This document shows positions 27,108 through 36,778 of a stretch of 64,000 bases of DNA, piece by piece. A program made the position numbers and the translations under genes. The stretch lies in NCBI GenBank assembly GCA_009773375.1, contig WRPH01000013.1, positions 1 to 64,000 on the forward strand, read 5' to 3'. The notes under the pieces were generated by a model. The model worked only from the letters and a program-made list of their open reading frames with translations. It was not told the origin of the DNA and searched no databases. Position 1 is the stretch's first letter. Each line of letters begins with the position of its first letter. The stretch comes from Paracoccaceae bacterium. GTDB lineage: Bacteria; Pseudomonadota; Alphaproteobacteria; Rhodobacterales; Rhodobacteraceae.

Positions 27108-29549
27108 TCAGGCCTTCACCCGCGCGTGGGTCGGATCATAAAGCGCGCCCAGATGCAGTTGCGCCGGAACACGTTCCGACGCCACCTCCAGCTCATAGCT
27201 TCCGTTGGTCATGAACGCCTCGTCTACCCCATCGCAGCGAATGAAGCCATAACCGATCGGCTTGTCAACCGTATGGCCAAAGCCACCCGAAGACAGCCAG
27301 CCGACCCGTTCGCCATTGCGATAAATTGTTTCCCGCCCGAGCAAAATCACCGAAGGATCATCGACAGTAAATCCCGCTAGCCGCTTCTTTACCCCTCCCG
27401 CCAATTGCGCCGCGATGGCCGCACGGCCGATGAAGTCAGCGTCCGATTTCATTTTGCAGGCCCATGCCAAACCCGCCTCCACCGGCGTATGATCCGGGCC
27501 AATATCCGCGCCCCAGGCCCGATAGCCCTTCTCCAGCCGCAGCGTTTCGATGGCCCGATAGCCCGCGTTGTGCAGCCCCAAGCCCGCGCCCGCTGTCATC
27601 AATGCCTCATAAACCGTCACCGCCACGTCGGTTGGCATGTGCAATTCCCAGCCCAATTCGCCAACATAAGTCACCCGCAGCGCCAGAACCGGGCAGCCCG
27701 CGACCGAAATCCGCCGCGCCGTCCCGAATGGAAAGCCTGCGTTCGTCAGATCATCGGTGCAAACCCGGCCAAGGATTTCCCGCGCCTGCGGCCCCATCAA
27801 CGACAGCACCGCCGAACCAGAGGTCACATCGACCAACTGACAGTTTCCAGTCAGATTGCGTGAGATCCAGTCAAAATCATGCGTCGCAAAGCCGGTGCCG
27901 GTGACGATATAGAACTCATCGCAGGCTGTGCGCGCCACCGTCACATCCGCCTCGATACCGCCGCGCGCGTTCAGCATTTGCGTGTAGGTCAACGATCCAA
28001 CAGCGCGATCCACATTGCCAGCGGCAATATAGTTCAACGCCTTGGCGGCGTCTGGCCCCTTCAGGGTAAACTTCGCAAACGAACTTTGGTCGATCAGGAC
28101 AGCCGCCTCGCGACACGCGAAATGTTCCCGCCGCACTTGGTCCCACCAGCCCGGTCGCTGGTAGGAATAGCGATCCCCCGGCACTTCGCCAACTGACAGA
28201 TCGGCAAACCAGTTCGGTCGCTCCCAGCCCAATTTCTCGCCAAAACACGCCCCCGCTGCCTTCAGATGACCATACAAAGCCGAGCGCCGCGTTGGTCGCG
28301 CCGACTGCATTTCTTCCGACGGCCAGGCGATGGTGTAGTGCTTGCCATAGGCCTCCAGCGTCCGCGTCCGCACCCAATCGGTCGATTGATGCACCTTTCC
28401 AAAGCGCCGAATATCCACCGGCCACAGGTCATAGGGTGCCTCGCCCTTGGTCGCCCACTCCGCCAAAGCCATCCCCGCGCCACCGCCCGAGGCGATGCCA
28501 AAGGCGTTAAATCCCGCCCCCACAAAGAAATTCCGCAGCTCCGGCGCCTCGCCCAGAATGAAATTCCCATCCGGCGTAAAGCTTTCCGGTCCGTTCAAAA
28601 GCTGCTTCACCCCCGCAGTCGCCAAGGCAGGCACCCGCGCAATCGCATCGGCCATGAACTGGCTGTAGTGATCAAAATCCGAGGTCAGCAGGTCGAAATG
28701 AAATCCCTCCGGGATGCCCTTGATCGCCCAGGGCTTCGGGTTCGGCTCATAGCCACCCCAGACCAGCCCGCCGACGTCTTCCTTCCAATAGGTCAGCCGG
28801 TCCGGGTCGCGCAGCGTCGGCAACCCTGGCGTAACCCCTTCGATTTTCTCGGTAATCATATATTGATGCTCAACCGAGACCAGCGGCACATTCACCCCCA
28901 CCGACGCCGCGAGGCTGCGCGTCCATTGCCCGGCGCAGCAGATCACCTTCTCGCATTCCACCACCCCGAACGGCGTTTCCACGCCCCGCATCCGGCCATC
29001 TTCCACGATCACCCGCGTGACGGGCGTATCTTCAAAGATTTTCACCCCTGCCATCCGCGCGCCTTTTGCCAGCGACTGCGTGATGTCCGACGGGTTCGCC
29101 TGCCCGTCGGTCGGCAGATAAGCCGCACCGACCAAGTCCTCAATCGTCATCAGCGGCCACAAATCCTGCGCCTCTTTCGGGGTCAGCAGGTGCATTTCCA
29201 GCCCGAAGGAATGTGCGGTGGTCGCCTGCCGCTTCACCTCTGTCCAGCGTTCCGCATTGCACGCCAGACGCAGGCCGCCGTTCATCTTCCAGCCGGTCTG
29301 CAAACCGGTTTCCGCCTCAAGACGTTTGTACAACTCAACGGAATAGCCCAGCAACTGCGTGATATTAGCCGAAGTTCGCAGCTGCCCGACCAGCCCTGCG
29401 GCGTGAAATGTCGTGCCCGACGTCAGCTTGTTCTTTTCCAGCAAAATCGTGTCGGTCCAGCCAAGTTTGCCCATATGATAGGCCGTCGAACAGCCAATGA
29501 TACCGCCGCCAATGATAACTGCGCGGGCGGTGGAAGGTAGATCGGCCAT
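27108..29549 (-). CDS. FAD-dependent oxidoreductase, dimethylglycine/sarcosine dehydrogenase type
   Basis: 813 residues. An N-terminal amino-acid-oxidase domain (AVIIGGGIIGCSTAYHMGKLG; TFHAAGL with the His that binds FAD covalently in dimethylglycine dehydrogenase) is followed by a linker domain and a C-terminal aminomethyltransferase/GcvT part (GVEADVTVART, GWELHMPTDVA, LEKGYRAWGADI). It likely demethylates a secondary or tertiary amine and passes the methyl to tetrahydrofolate. The ATG at 29549 lies 7 bases after the kinase gene. Last gene of the taurine-side transcript; the substrate may be unrelated to taurine. Confidence 0.85.
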   Translation of the reverse strand: MADLPSTARAVIIGGGIIGCSTAYHMGKLGWTDTILLEKNKLTSGTTFHAAGLVGQLRTSANITQLLGYSVELYKRLEAETGLQTGWKMNGGLRLACNAERWTEVKRQATTAHSFGLEMHLLTPKEAQDLWPLMTIEDLVGAAYLPTDGQANPSDITQSLAKGARMAGVKIFEDTPVTRVIVEDGRMRGVETPFGVVECEKVICCAGQWTRSLAASVGVNVPLVSVEHQYMITEKIEGVTPGLPTLRDPDRLTYWKEDVGGLVWGGYEPNPKPWAIKGIPEGFHFDLLTSDFDHYSQFMADAIARVPALATAGVKQLLNGPESFTPDGNFILGEAPELRNFFVGAGFNAFGIASGGGAGMALAEWATKGEAPYDLWPVDIRRFGKVHQSTDWVRTRTLEAYGKHYTIAWPSEEMQSARPTRRSALYGHLKAAGACFGEKLGWERPNWFADLSVGEVPGDRYSYQRPGWWDQVRREHFACREAAVLIDQSSFAKFTLKGPDAAKALNYIAAGNVDRAVGSLTYTQMLNARGGIEADVTVARTACDEFYIVTGTGFATHDFDWISRNLTGNCQLVDVTSGSAVLSLMGPQAREILGRVCTDDLTNAGFPFGTARRISVAGCPVLALRVTYVGELGWELHMPTDVAVTVYEALMTAGAGLGLHNAGYRAIETLRLEKGYRAWGADIGPDHTPVEAGLAWACKMKSDADFIGRAAIAAQLAGGVKKRLAGFTVDDPSVILLGRETIYRNGERVGWLSSGGFGHTVDKPIGYGFIRCDGVDEAFMTNGSYELEVASERVPAQLHLGALYDPTHARVKA

Positions 29550-29556
29550 GGGAACC

Positions 29557-30432
29557 TCAGGAGTTTTCAAAGGCAGCAAATGCGGCCCGATAAGTGGAAA
29601 GATTGCTTGCCGTATAGGCGGCATAGTCGAAATCGAGTTCGGAATGCGCCTCGGAAACCATGCTCCACAGCGTTTCGCGCAGCGCCGCCGCTGCCTTCAT
29701 CGCCCGATAGCGCCGCCACAGCCCCGCATCCGGGGCACGGTCAAAATAGCTGCCCAACATCCGTGCCTCTTGCGTCTCGGTCAGGCCGTTGTTCGCCGCC
29801 AGGCCGCCCAGATCAAACAGCGGTGAATTGAAGCCGGCATAATCCCAGTCAATCAGCCACATGCGCGCGCCATCGTGGATAAAGTTGGCAGGCAACAGGT
29901 CATTGTGGCCGAAAACCAGATCAATTGCGCCGACCGCTGCCTCCAACCGCGCCGCTTCGGACAGCAGGCCCGGCAGCGCCGTCGCATAGGTCGAGCCGCC
30001 ATCGCGCAGGGTTCCGGCATAGTCGCGCAGCACATGAAACACCCAAAAGGTTAACGCAGGGCCACGCAAAAAATGCGGAATATCGCGGTGTGCCCGCGCC
30101 ACCAGATCCAGCGCCTGATCCAGCACGGCATCATCGGCAAAATCCGCCGGAGTCTGGGTTTTGCCCTCGATATAGTCGATCACCAGTACCCCCGGCTGAT
30201 GGTATATCACCGCAGGCGACACCCCGGCCCCATGGGCAGCGCGGCTGGCAGAAAGTTCATTGAAGCGCAAAATCTGATGCACCGGAATGTCGTCGCCGAT
30301 CCGCACCACCAGTTTGCGCTGCGCGTCTTGCGCCACAAAATTGACATTGGTGATGCCGCCGCCCAGTGGCTCCACCCTGACCTTCCCTTGCCAGATCGGC
30401 AAGCTTTCTACCAGTTGCTGCGGCGTCATCAA
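29557..30432 (-). CDS. choline/ethanolamine kinase-like phosphotransferase
   Basis: 291 residues of the aminoglycoside phosphotransferase/choline kinase fold. GGGITNVNF is the nucleotide loop, FGHNDLLPANFI contains the catalytic HNDxxxxN, and LIDWDYAGFN carries the metal-binding Asp. Lies 6 bases after soeC and 7 before the dehydrogenase, suggesting co-transcription. With a methylamine dehydrogenase neighbour, a choline- or ethanolamine-like substrate is plausible but not shown. Confidence 0.8.
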   Translation of the reverse strand: MMTPQQLVESLPIWQGKVRVEPLGGGITNVNFVAQDAQRKLVVRIGDDIPVHQILRFNELSASRAAHGAGVSPAVIYHQPGVLVIDYIEGKTQTPADFADDAVLDQALDLVARAHRDIPHFLRGPALTFWVFHVLRDYAGTLRDGGSTYATALPGLLSEAARLEAAVGAIDLVFGHNDLLPANFIHDGARMWLIDWDYAGFNSPLFDLGGLAANNGLTETQEARMLGSYFDRAPDAGLWRRYRAMKAAAALRETLWSMVSEAHSELDFDYAAYTASNLSTYRAAFAAFENS

Positions 30433-30438
30433 CCACCC

Positions 30439-31308
30439 CTAGCGTTTGCCGTAATACAACCCTACCACATGTTCCGCTTCGGCAAAGAACAACCAGCGCG
30501 CGGCAAGGGCGCCGATCAGGTGGCAAACCGCTGCCAACCCAGCACCCCAGATCCCCGGCAGCAGCAACAAAACCGCTGGAACACCTGTCGCCAGTACCAG
30601 CGCAATCCCCCGCAGCTTGACGGCATGTCTACGCCCGACCACATAAATCATTTCGCGCAGCAGGTAATTCCCGGCGGTATGCGCCTGTTCAAATACCGTC
30701 ACCTCGCCAATCACGCCCAGCCCGGTGGCACTGCCCAAGGTTTGCGCGCGGCGGGCAAACTGGCCGTCGCCAATACGATAAACTGCCAGCATCACCCCCA
30801 AAAGCAGCCCGCAAAGCAGCTGGGCCAGCCCGTTCTGCCCCGCCAAAATCGCGCCGCCGGTCAGCGCAAAGGTTAAGAACATCAGCGGCGTGATCCAATG
30901 GTGCCAGCGCGGCACTGCCTTGATTTGCGTGTAGATCATCGCGGTGGTGAACACCGTGATCAGCGCGCAAACGCCGCCCAACACGCCAAAGCTGCGCGGC
31001 AGGTCCAAGCTCAGCCAATCCGACAGCGCCATCGGCGCGCATGACAGCAAGGTCGCAACCGAAGCCCAAGCCTCGCGGCTCAGCCAACTGCTGCGCCACT
31101 GGCTGAACGCCCGCCACGCCCGCCACGGATTGCCAAGGTGAAAGGTTGATGCAAAAAGCCCAATAATCGCAAGGCCATAACCCAAACCCCACCACAGAAA
31201 TGCCAACCATCCGTACAGATGTACAAAGCCAAAACCAAGGTAGGCCAGCAGGCCAAACCCCGCCCCGGACAGCACCGAAAACAGAATGACCGAAGGTGCC
31301 GGATGCAT
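30439..31308 (-). CDS. soeC: membrane anchor subunit of molybdopterin enzyme (DmsC/SoeC type)
   Basis: 289 residues with about eight membrane helices, DmsC family: PSVILFSVLSGAGFG at the start, FHLGNPWRAWRAF in the first loop and LLREMIYVVGRRHA later. It would pass electrons from the iron-sulfur subunit to quinone. The start overlaps the soeB stop by one base. The family alone also fits DMSO reductase; sulfite oxidation is preferred because xsc and the exporter lie upstream. Confidence 0.78.
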   Translation of the reverse strand: MHPAPSVILFSVLSGAGFGLLAYLGFGFVHLYGWLAFLWWGLGYGLAIIGLFASTFHLGNPWRAWRAFSQWRSSWLSREAWASVATLLSCAPMALSDWLSLDLPRSFGVLGGVCALITVFTTAMIYTQIKAVPRWHHWITPLMFLTFALTGGAILAGQNGLAQLLCGLLLGVMLAVYRIGDGQFARRAQTLGSATGLGVIGEVTVFEQAHTAGNYLLREMIYVVGRRHAVKLRGIALVLATGVPAVLLLLPGIWGAGLAAVCHLIGALAARWLFFAEAEHVVGLYYGKR

Positions 31309-32045
31309 CAGATTTTCCCCAACACGCGATCAAGCCAGCCGGCAAAGCCACTGGCCCTGATGTCCAGAAGCGGCGCCAGCACGCTGGCCTCGCTCCGCTG
31401 ATCTTTCTTGCGCGGCGGCAAATAGCGGTTGACCGGCTTGGTGCCCAGATCGGGCATCAGCGCATAGCCGCCGCGTTCGGCGCTCAGTCGGCTGACCTTG
31501 CTGTCAGGGTCGGCAAAGTCGCCGAAATGCCGCGCGCCGGTCGGACAGCCGCGCACGCAGGCAGGTTCGCGGTCTTCCTCGGGCAGGTTTTCGTTGTAGA
31601 TCCGGTCAACGCAGAGCGTGCATTTCTTCATCACCCCCGCCGCCGCATCCATTTCCCGCGCGCCATAAGGGCAGGCCCAGGCGCATAACCCGCAGCCGAT
31701 ACAGGCATCTTCATTGACCAGAACGATGCCATCCTCGGCCCGTTTATAGCTGGCCCCGGTCGGACAAACCGGCACACAGGGTGCATCCTCGCAGTGCAGG
31801 CAGCTGCGCGGGAAGTTGATGGTTTGTGCAAGCCCGTCAATGGGTTGCACGGCATAGCTGTGAACGCGGTTCAGGAAAGTGCCCGAAGGTTCCGCCCCGT
31901 AAGGCGACTGATCCGACAAGGGCGCGCCATAACCCTGATCGTTCCAGCCCTTGCAGGCGGTCACGCAAGCCTGGCAGCCGACACAGGTGTCCAGATCAAT
32001 CGCCAGCCCGAGTTTCTTCTGCGTCGTCACCGGCAAACAGGTCAT
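31308..32045 (-). CDS. soeB: iron-sulfur subunit of sulfite dehydrogenase complex (DmsB/SoeB type)
   Basis: 245 residues with four [4Fe-4S] cysteine groups: CVGCQACVTAC, CLHCEDAPCVPVCP, CIGCGLCAWACP and CTLCVDR with CVRGCP. No signal peptide, as expected for a cytoplasmic complex. ATGA overlap with the large subunit. It conducts electrons between the molybdenum subunit and the membrane anchor. Confidence 0.82.
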   Translation of the reverse strand: MTCLPVTTQKKLGLAIDLDTCVGCQACVTACKGWNDQGYGAPLSDQSPYGAEPSGTFLNRVHSYAVQPIDGLAQTINFPRSCLHCEDAPCVPVCPTGASYKRAEDGIVLVNEDACIGCGLCAWACPYGAREMDAAAGVMKKCTLCVDRIYNENLPEEDREPACVRGCPTGARHFGDFADPDSKVSRLSAERGGYALMPDLGTKPVNRYLPPRKKDQRSEASVLAPLLDIRASGFAGWLDRVLGKI

Positions 32046-34801
32046 GCCCGATCCCTCCCCTGCGGCACCACCCGAGGGATGGGCGCAAAGGCCGGTTCCG
32101 ACTGCGCCTTCGGCCCCACACGTTCAATCTTCACCCGCAGATCAAACCACGCCGCTTGACCAGTGACCGGATCAGAATTTGCCACCCGCCCCGGCCCCGC
32201 CTTCAACTCCGAGATCAGGTGGTTCATCAGGAACCCGGTCTGCGCCTCGGACGCGCCGTCATCCAGCGCCCAGGCCGCCTTGCGTTTACCGATGGCATTC
32301 CACGTCCAGACCGTGTTGTCGTTCAGCGCCGCCATATGCGCTACCGGCACCACGATTTCGCCGTTCGACGAGCTGACCCGTGCATAATCACCTTCTCTAA
32401 ACCCTTGTTCTGTCCAGATTTTCGTCGGCACATACAAAAAGTTCGTCCCCCGGATCTGCCGCAACCACGCATTCTGGCTACCCCAAGAATGATACATATC
32501 CATCGGCCGCTGCGTCAGCGCATGCACCGAAAAACCGTCCTCGGCATAGGGTGAATACCAGATCGGCAGCGGGTCCATCGCCTGTTTCAACTGCGCGCGC
32601 AGATGATCCGGCGGCTGGTAGGGCCCAAGCCCTTCCGCCGCCATCTGGAATTTCCGCATCGGTTCCGACCAGATCGAAAACAGATAGGGTTGCGGCGACT
32701 CGTAGAACGAGGTCGCCACCGCCCAATCCTGATAGGCGGCGTTCCAGGGCTTGTAGAACGCGGCTTCCTGCGGCACATGGGCTTGATAAAACCCGCCATT
32801 TTCGATGTAACGCGCCATCTGGTCGGGGTTGGCATCACCGCGCCCCTCTGCCGTGCCATCGCCGCGAAAGCCGATCAGCGGCCCCACCCCCGGCCTCCGA
32901 ATGTGGTTCACGATATAATCAGCATAATCACGATAGCGCGGTGAGCCGTCTTCCTTCACCATCGGTGCCAGCCCCAGCCGCGCGCCCAGATCCAGCAGCA
33001 CCGATTGGAACGGCCGCACATCGCGATCCGGCTCCACCACCGGCCAGCGAATGGAATCCCCCGCCGCGTCCGGTTCAGAAATCGGCCGGTCCAGCAGGCT
33101 GATGCAATCGTGCCGCTCCAGATAGGTGGTGTCGGGCAGGATCAGGTCGGCATAGGCCACCATCTCGGACGCATAGGCATCAGAATAGATAATGCGCGGG
33201 ATCACATATGCGCCGCTATCCTCTTGATCTGTCAGCATTTCCAGCACCTTCGATGTGTTCATCGAAGAATTCCACGCCATGTTTGCCATATACAGAAACA
33301 GCGTATCAATCCGGTAAGGATCGCCCGCATGCGCGTTGGGGATCAGCATATGCATCAGCCCATGCGCCGAAAACGGGTTCTCCCAGCTGAACGCCTTGTC
33401 GATCCGCGCCGGGCTGCCGTCTTCTTTCAAGGCCAGATTCTCCGGCCCGCGCACATAGCCCAGATGCGGCCCAGACAGTGGCTTGCCGGGCACGCTGACG
33501 AAATGCGGCGTCGGATGCGCCTCCATCGGTTTCGGATAGGGCGGTTTCAGCCGATAGCCGCCCGGCACCTCGACCGTGCCCAGCACGATTTGCAGCAGAT
33601 GCAGCGCGCGCGCGGTCTGAAAGCCGTTGGAATGCGCCGAAATCCCGCGCATCGCGTGAAAAGACACTGGCCGCCCCGGCATGGTTGCGTGGAAATCACC
33701 GCGGAAATCCGTCCAGGATTGGTTAATCTCGATCGCCTCGTCAAAGGCCACCCGCGCCAGTTCCGCAGCCAACGCGTGGATCCGCGCAGCCGGTATCCCG
33801 CAGCGATCCGCCACCGCCTCGGGCGCATAATCCGGCGACAGATAGCGCTCGGCCATATGCTGAAATACCGTGCGGTTGCCCTGATAGACCGCGCCCAGAT
33901 CGGGCTGCACGCCCTTGCCATCCCAAGGCGCAGGCGCGCCGGTTCTGCGATCAATCACAAAGGGTTGGCTTTCGGCATTCTTCAGGATCAGCCCCTTTTC
34001 CGGGCCGTCTTCGACCACCAGCAAGGGCGCATTGGTGAACTTCGCCAGATACTCCAGATCGACCTTGCCCGCCACCAGCAAACAGTGGATCAGGCTCAGG
34101 ATCAGCAGCCCGTCGGTGCCCGGCGTGATGCCCAGCCAGTCATCCGCCACCGCATTATAGCCAGTGCGAATAGGGTTAACGCCGATCACCCTTGCGCCGC
34201 GCGCCTTCAGCTTGCCAAGGCCGATCTTGATCGGGTTGCTGTCATGGTCTTCCGCCACGCCGAACAGGATGAACAGCTTGGTGCGCTCCCAATCCGGCTG
34301 GCCAAATTCCCAGAACGCGCCGCCGATGGTATAAATCCCGCCCGCCGCCATGTTGACCGAGCAAAACCCGCCATGTGCGGCATAATTCGGCGTGCCAAAC
34401 GCCTGCGCCCACCAGCCGGTGAAGCTTTGCGACTGATCGCGCCCGGTGAAAAACGCCAGCTTTTCCGGCGCAGTTTCGCGCAGCGGCTTCATCCACGAAA
34501 CCGCCAACTCCAGCGCCTCATCCCAGGAAATTTCCTCGAACGCGCCTGACCCGCGCGGCCCGACCCGGCGCAGCGGCGCGCGCAACCGGCTGGGTGCCGT
34601 CACCTGCATGATACCGCTGGCACCCTTGGCGCACAGCACGCCCTTGTTGATCGGATGGTCGCGGTTGCCCTCGATATACGACACTTTACCCGATTTCAGA
34701 TGCACATTTATGCCGCAACGGCAGGCGCACATATAGCAGGTGGTCTTGCGGATTTCGTCCGAAACGGCGGGCGAGGTGTCGATCTTCGGCTGAACGGTCA
34801 T
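32042..34801 (-). CDS. soeA: molybdopterin oxidoreductase, probable sulfite dehydrogenase large subunit
   Basis: 919 residues of the DMSO-reductase superfamily. The N-terminal [4Fe-4S] motif is CYMCACRCGINV...GVLCAKG, with molybdopterin-binding domains to the C-terminus (LMNHLISELK...DPVTGQAAWFDLRV). There is no twin-arginine signal, so it is cytoplasmic, unlike DmsA but like SoeA of purple sulfur bacteria and roseobacters. Position after xsc, a sulfite exporter and ackA supports oxidation of sulfite from taurine. The ATG at 34801 follows GAGGGGACT; an earlier ATG at 34816 lacks such a site. Confidence 0.8.
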   Translation of the reverse strand: MTVQPKIDTSPAVSDEIRKTTCYMCACRCGINVHLKSGKVSYIEGNRDHPINKGVLCAKGASGIMQVTAPSRLRAPLRRVGPRGSGAFEEISWDEALELAVSWMKPLRETAPEKLAFFTGRDQSQSFTGWWAQAFGTPNYAAHGGFCSVNMAAGGIYTIGGAFWEFGQPDWERTKLFILFGVAEDHDSNPIKIGLGKLKARGARVIGVNPIRTGYNAVADDWLGITPGTDGLLILSLIHCLLVAGKVDLEYLAKFTNAPLLVVEDGPEKGLILKNAESQPFVIDRRTGAPAPWDGKGVQPDLGAVYQGNRTVFQHMAERYLSPDYAPEAVADRCGIPAARIHALAAELARVAFDEAIEINQSWTDFRGDFHATMPGRPVSFHAMRGISAHSNGFQTARALHLLQIVLGTVEVPGGYRLKPPYPKPMEAHPTPHFVSVPGKPLSGPHLGYVRGPENLALKEDGSPARIDKAFSWENPFSAHGLMHMLIPNAHAGDPYRIDTLFLYMANMAWNSSMNTSKVLEMLTDQEDSGAYVIPRIIYSDAYASEMVAYADLILPDTTYLERHDCISLLDRPISEPDAAGDSIRWPVVEPDRDVRPFQSVLLDLGARLGLAPMVKEDGSPRYRDYADYIVNHIRRPGVGPLIGFRGDGTAEGRGDANPDQMARYIENGGFYQAHVPQEAAFYKPWNAAYQDWAVATSFYESPQPYLFSIWSEPMRKFQMAAEGLGPYQPPDHLRAQLKQAMDPLPIWYSPYAEDGFSVHALTQRPMDMYHSWGSQNAWLRQIRGTNFLYVPTKIWTEQGFREGDYARVSSSNGEIVVPVAHMAALNDNTVWTWNAIGKRKAAWALDDGASEAQTGFLMNHLISELKAGPGRVANSDPVTGQAAWFDLRVKIERVGPKAQSEPAFAPIPRVVPQGRDRA

Positions 34802-34963
34802 AGTCCCCTCATCCACCCGGTTTCCGGGCTTTTCAACAGTCTGGACGGAAGTTTTTCACCAAACAAGCCGGATTCTGCCACAAGGTTACGACCTGAGCGC
34901 CAAATCAGGAAAATCTTCCGTATACGCGCGGCCCAGCAGGGAGGAACCACTATCGCCATGTTC

Positions 34964-36031
34964 TCAGGCCCCGCCTGCCATCAACGCCATTGCCTCGGCT
35001 GCAATGGTGCGCTCCTCCTCGGCGGGCACGATATGCACCGGCACCTGGCCCGCCCAAAGCAGACCTTCCACAATCTTCGCCCGGACCTGCGCGTCATTTT
35101 CGCCAATGCCGCCGGTGAAAGCGATCGCATCCACCCCGCCCATCGCCGCAATCATGCTGCCCGCGTGGCGCACCGCCCAATAGCAGAAATGCTCCAGCGC
35201 AAACACAGCCTCAGGCGTGCCCGCCGCGTGCAAAGCCCGCATGTCGCTATGGCCGCCAAGCCCCAGCAGCCCGCTTTCCCGGTTCAGGATACGCCCCGCC
35301 CCGTTGATGCCATGCAACTCAGCCAACCGCAGCACCGCATTACCGTCGACCCCGCCCGACCGCGTGCCCATGGTGATGCCATCCAGCGGTGAATAGCCCA
35401 TCGTCGTCGCCACCGAAGCACCATCCCGGATCGCGCAGAGCGAGGCCCCATTGCCCAAATGAAACGCCAAAAGCCGTTCTGGCAGCGGATTCTGGCTACT
35501 TTCTTGCAGTTTTCGAACAATCCCGGCATAGCTGATGCCATGAAAGCCATAACGGCGCAGCCCGCGGTCCCGTTCAGCAAAAGGCAGCGCATAGGTCACC
35601 GCCACCTCAGGATTGGTGGCATGAAACGCGGTGTCAAAGCTGACAAACTGCGGCAAATCCGAAGCAAGATCCTGCAACGCCCGGATCGCCGTCAGGTTGG
35701 CCGGGTTGTGCAACGGCGCCAGCGGCACGCAAGCCTCGATCCCTGCAATCACCGCCGCCGTCACCCGCGCCGGACGCACCAGCGCAGCCCCACCATGCAC
35801 CACCCGATGCGCCGCAGCCGTCAGATCGGCCACCGCCACGCCCAGCCCCTCCAGCGCCAGGCCCAGCGCCGCCCGATGATCCGCGGCCGCGCAATCCTGC
35901 GCCACTCCCGCCACCACCAGCCGCCCCGCGCCGCCGATCTCGGTCACACTTGCCGCCAGCACCTGCGCCAACCCGGCATCAAACACCGCCAGCTTGATCG
36001 AGGACGACCCCGCGTTGACCACCAGCAGCAT
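34964..36031 (-). CDS. ackA: acetate kinase
   Basis: 355 residues, shorter than the usual about 400. The motifs NAGSSSIKLAVFD, HRVVHGG, SFDTAFH, RRYGFHGIS, LGNGAS and FTGGIGEN are all present, so it should be active. Acetyl phosphate from Xsc would be turned into acetate and ATP. Many taurine loci carry phosphotransacetylase instead. Directly follows the exporter gene (stop/start adjoining at 36031/36032). Confidence 0.9.
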   Translation of the reverse strand: MLLVVNAGSSSIKLAVFDAGLAQVLAASVTEIGGAGRLVVAGVAQDCAAADHRAALGLALEGLGVAVADLTAAAHRVVHGGAALVRPARVTAAVIAGIEACVPLAPLHNPANLTAIRALQDLASDLPQFVSFDTAFHATNPEVAVTYALPFAERDRGLRRYGFHGISYAGIVRKLQESSQNPLPERLLAFHLGNGASLCAIRDGASVATTMGYSPLDGITMGTRSGGVDGNAVLRLAELHGINGAGRILNRESGLLGLGGHSDMRALHAAGTPEAVFALEHFCYWAVRHAGSMIAAMGGVDAIAFTGGIGENDAQVRAKIVEGLLWAGQVPVHIVPAEEERTIAAEAMALMAGGA

Positions 36032-36778
36032 TCACAACACCGACTTCAGCAGGCCGAGCGTGGCAAGAAGTGCCAGTAACCCAATGGCAAACTTACGAAA
36101 ATCCTGTGGATCGGTGTTCAGGAAATGCCGGCTGCCCAGCCAGTTACCCAAGAACACCATCGGCAGCGCCAGCAGCGACGCCCAGAGCGTATCCCAACTG
36201 ACCAACCCACTGTAGAAATACAGCGGGGCCGCATAAATATCCAACAGTGGGAAATACGCCACCAAAGTCGCGCGAAACACATTCGCCTGCATGCTTTGCG
36301 CCGCAAAGAACGCCACCACCGGCAGCCCGCCCATCCCCGGCGCATTCGCCAGCCCCGAGGCAATGCCCGCCCAGAAATTCGCTGGCCCGCGCAGTTCCCG
36401 TCCCAACCGCCAGCCCGCCAGCAAGATCAGACACATCAGCAGCACATAGCCCGAAATCACCGCCCTTGCCGCATCTTCGGAAATCGAGGTCAGCGCCCAC
36501 AGCCCCAGCGGCATCCCCACCGCAGCTCCGGCCAGCAGCAGCCACACCCTGCGCCAATCGACAAACGCGCCAATGCCGCGCCACGCCTGCACCGACATCA
36601 GCGCCTCGCACAGCACCACCACGGCGACGAAATGCAGCGGATTTGTCACCAGACCCGAGGCCGAAATCACCAGCGCCGAAAATCCAAACCCGGAATAGCC
36701 GCGCACAAACGCCGACAGCAGGATCGCCACGGCCATATAGGCCGCAGCACCGACTCCCATCTCGAACGGTAGCGTCAT
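36032..36778 (-). CDS. TauE/SafE-family anion exporter (probable sulfite/sulfate export)
   Basis: 248 residues, about seven to eight membrane helices. RGYSGFGFSALVISASGLV and GLANAPGMGGLPVVAFF are the two repeat motifs of the TauE/SafE (DUF81) family. Overlaps the xsc stop by ATGA, so it is co-translated with the enzyme that releases sulfite. Export of sulfite, sulfate or a sulfonate is the family role. Confidence 0.85.
   Translation of the reverse strand: MTLPFEMGVGAAAYMAVAILLSAFVRGYSGFGFSALVISASGLVTNPLHFVAVVVLCEALMSVQAWRGIGAFVDWRRVWLLLAGAAVGMPLGLWALTSISEDAARAVISGYVLLMCLILLAGWRLGRELRGPANFWAGIASGLANAPGMGGLPVVAFFAAQSMQANVFRATLVAYFPLLDIYAAPLYFYSGLVSWDTLWASLLALPMVFLGNWLGSRHFLNTDPQDFRKFAIGLLALLATLGLLKSVL

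Noticed and set aside
33005-34549. 514-codon open frame on the plus strand
   Set aside because: Antisense to soeA, Arg/His/Gln-rich, with no ribosome binding site or motif.
34841-34850. CTGGACGGAA as a TauR half-site before soeA
   Set aside because: There is no second half-site at 23 bp in either direction, and the last four bases do not fit. Probably chance.
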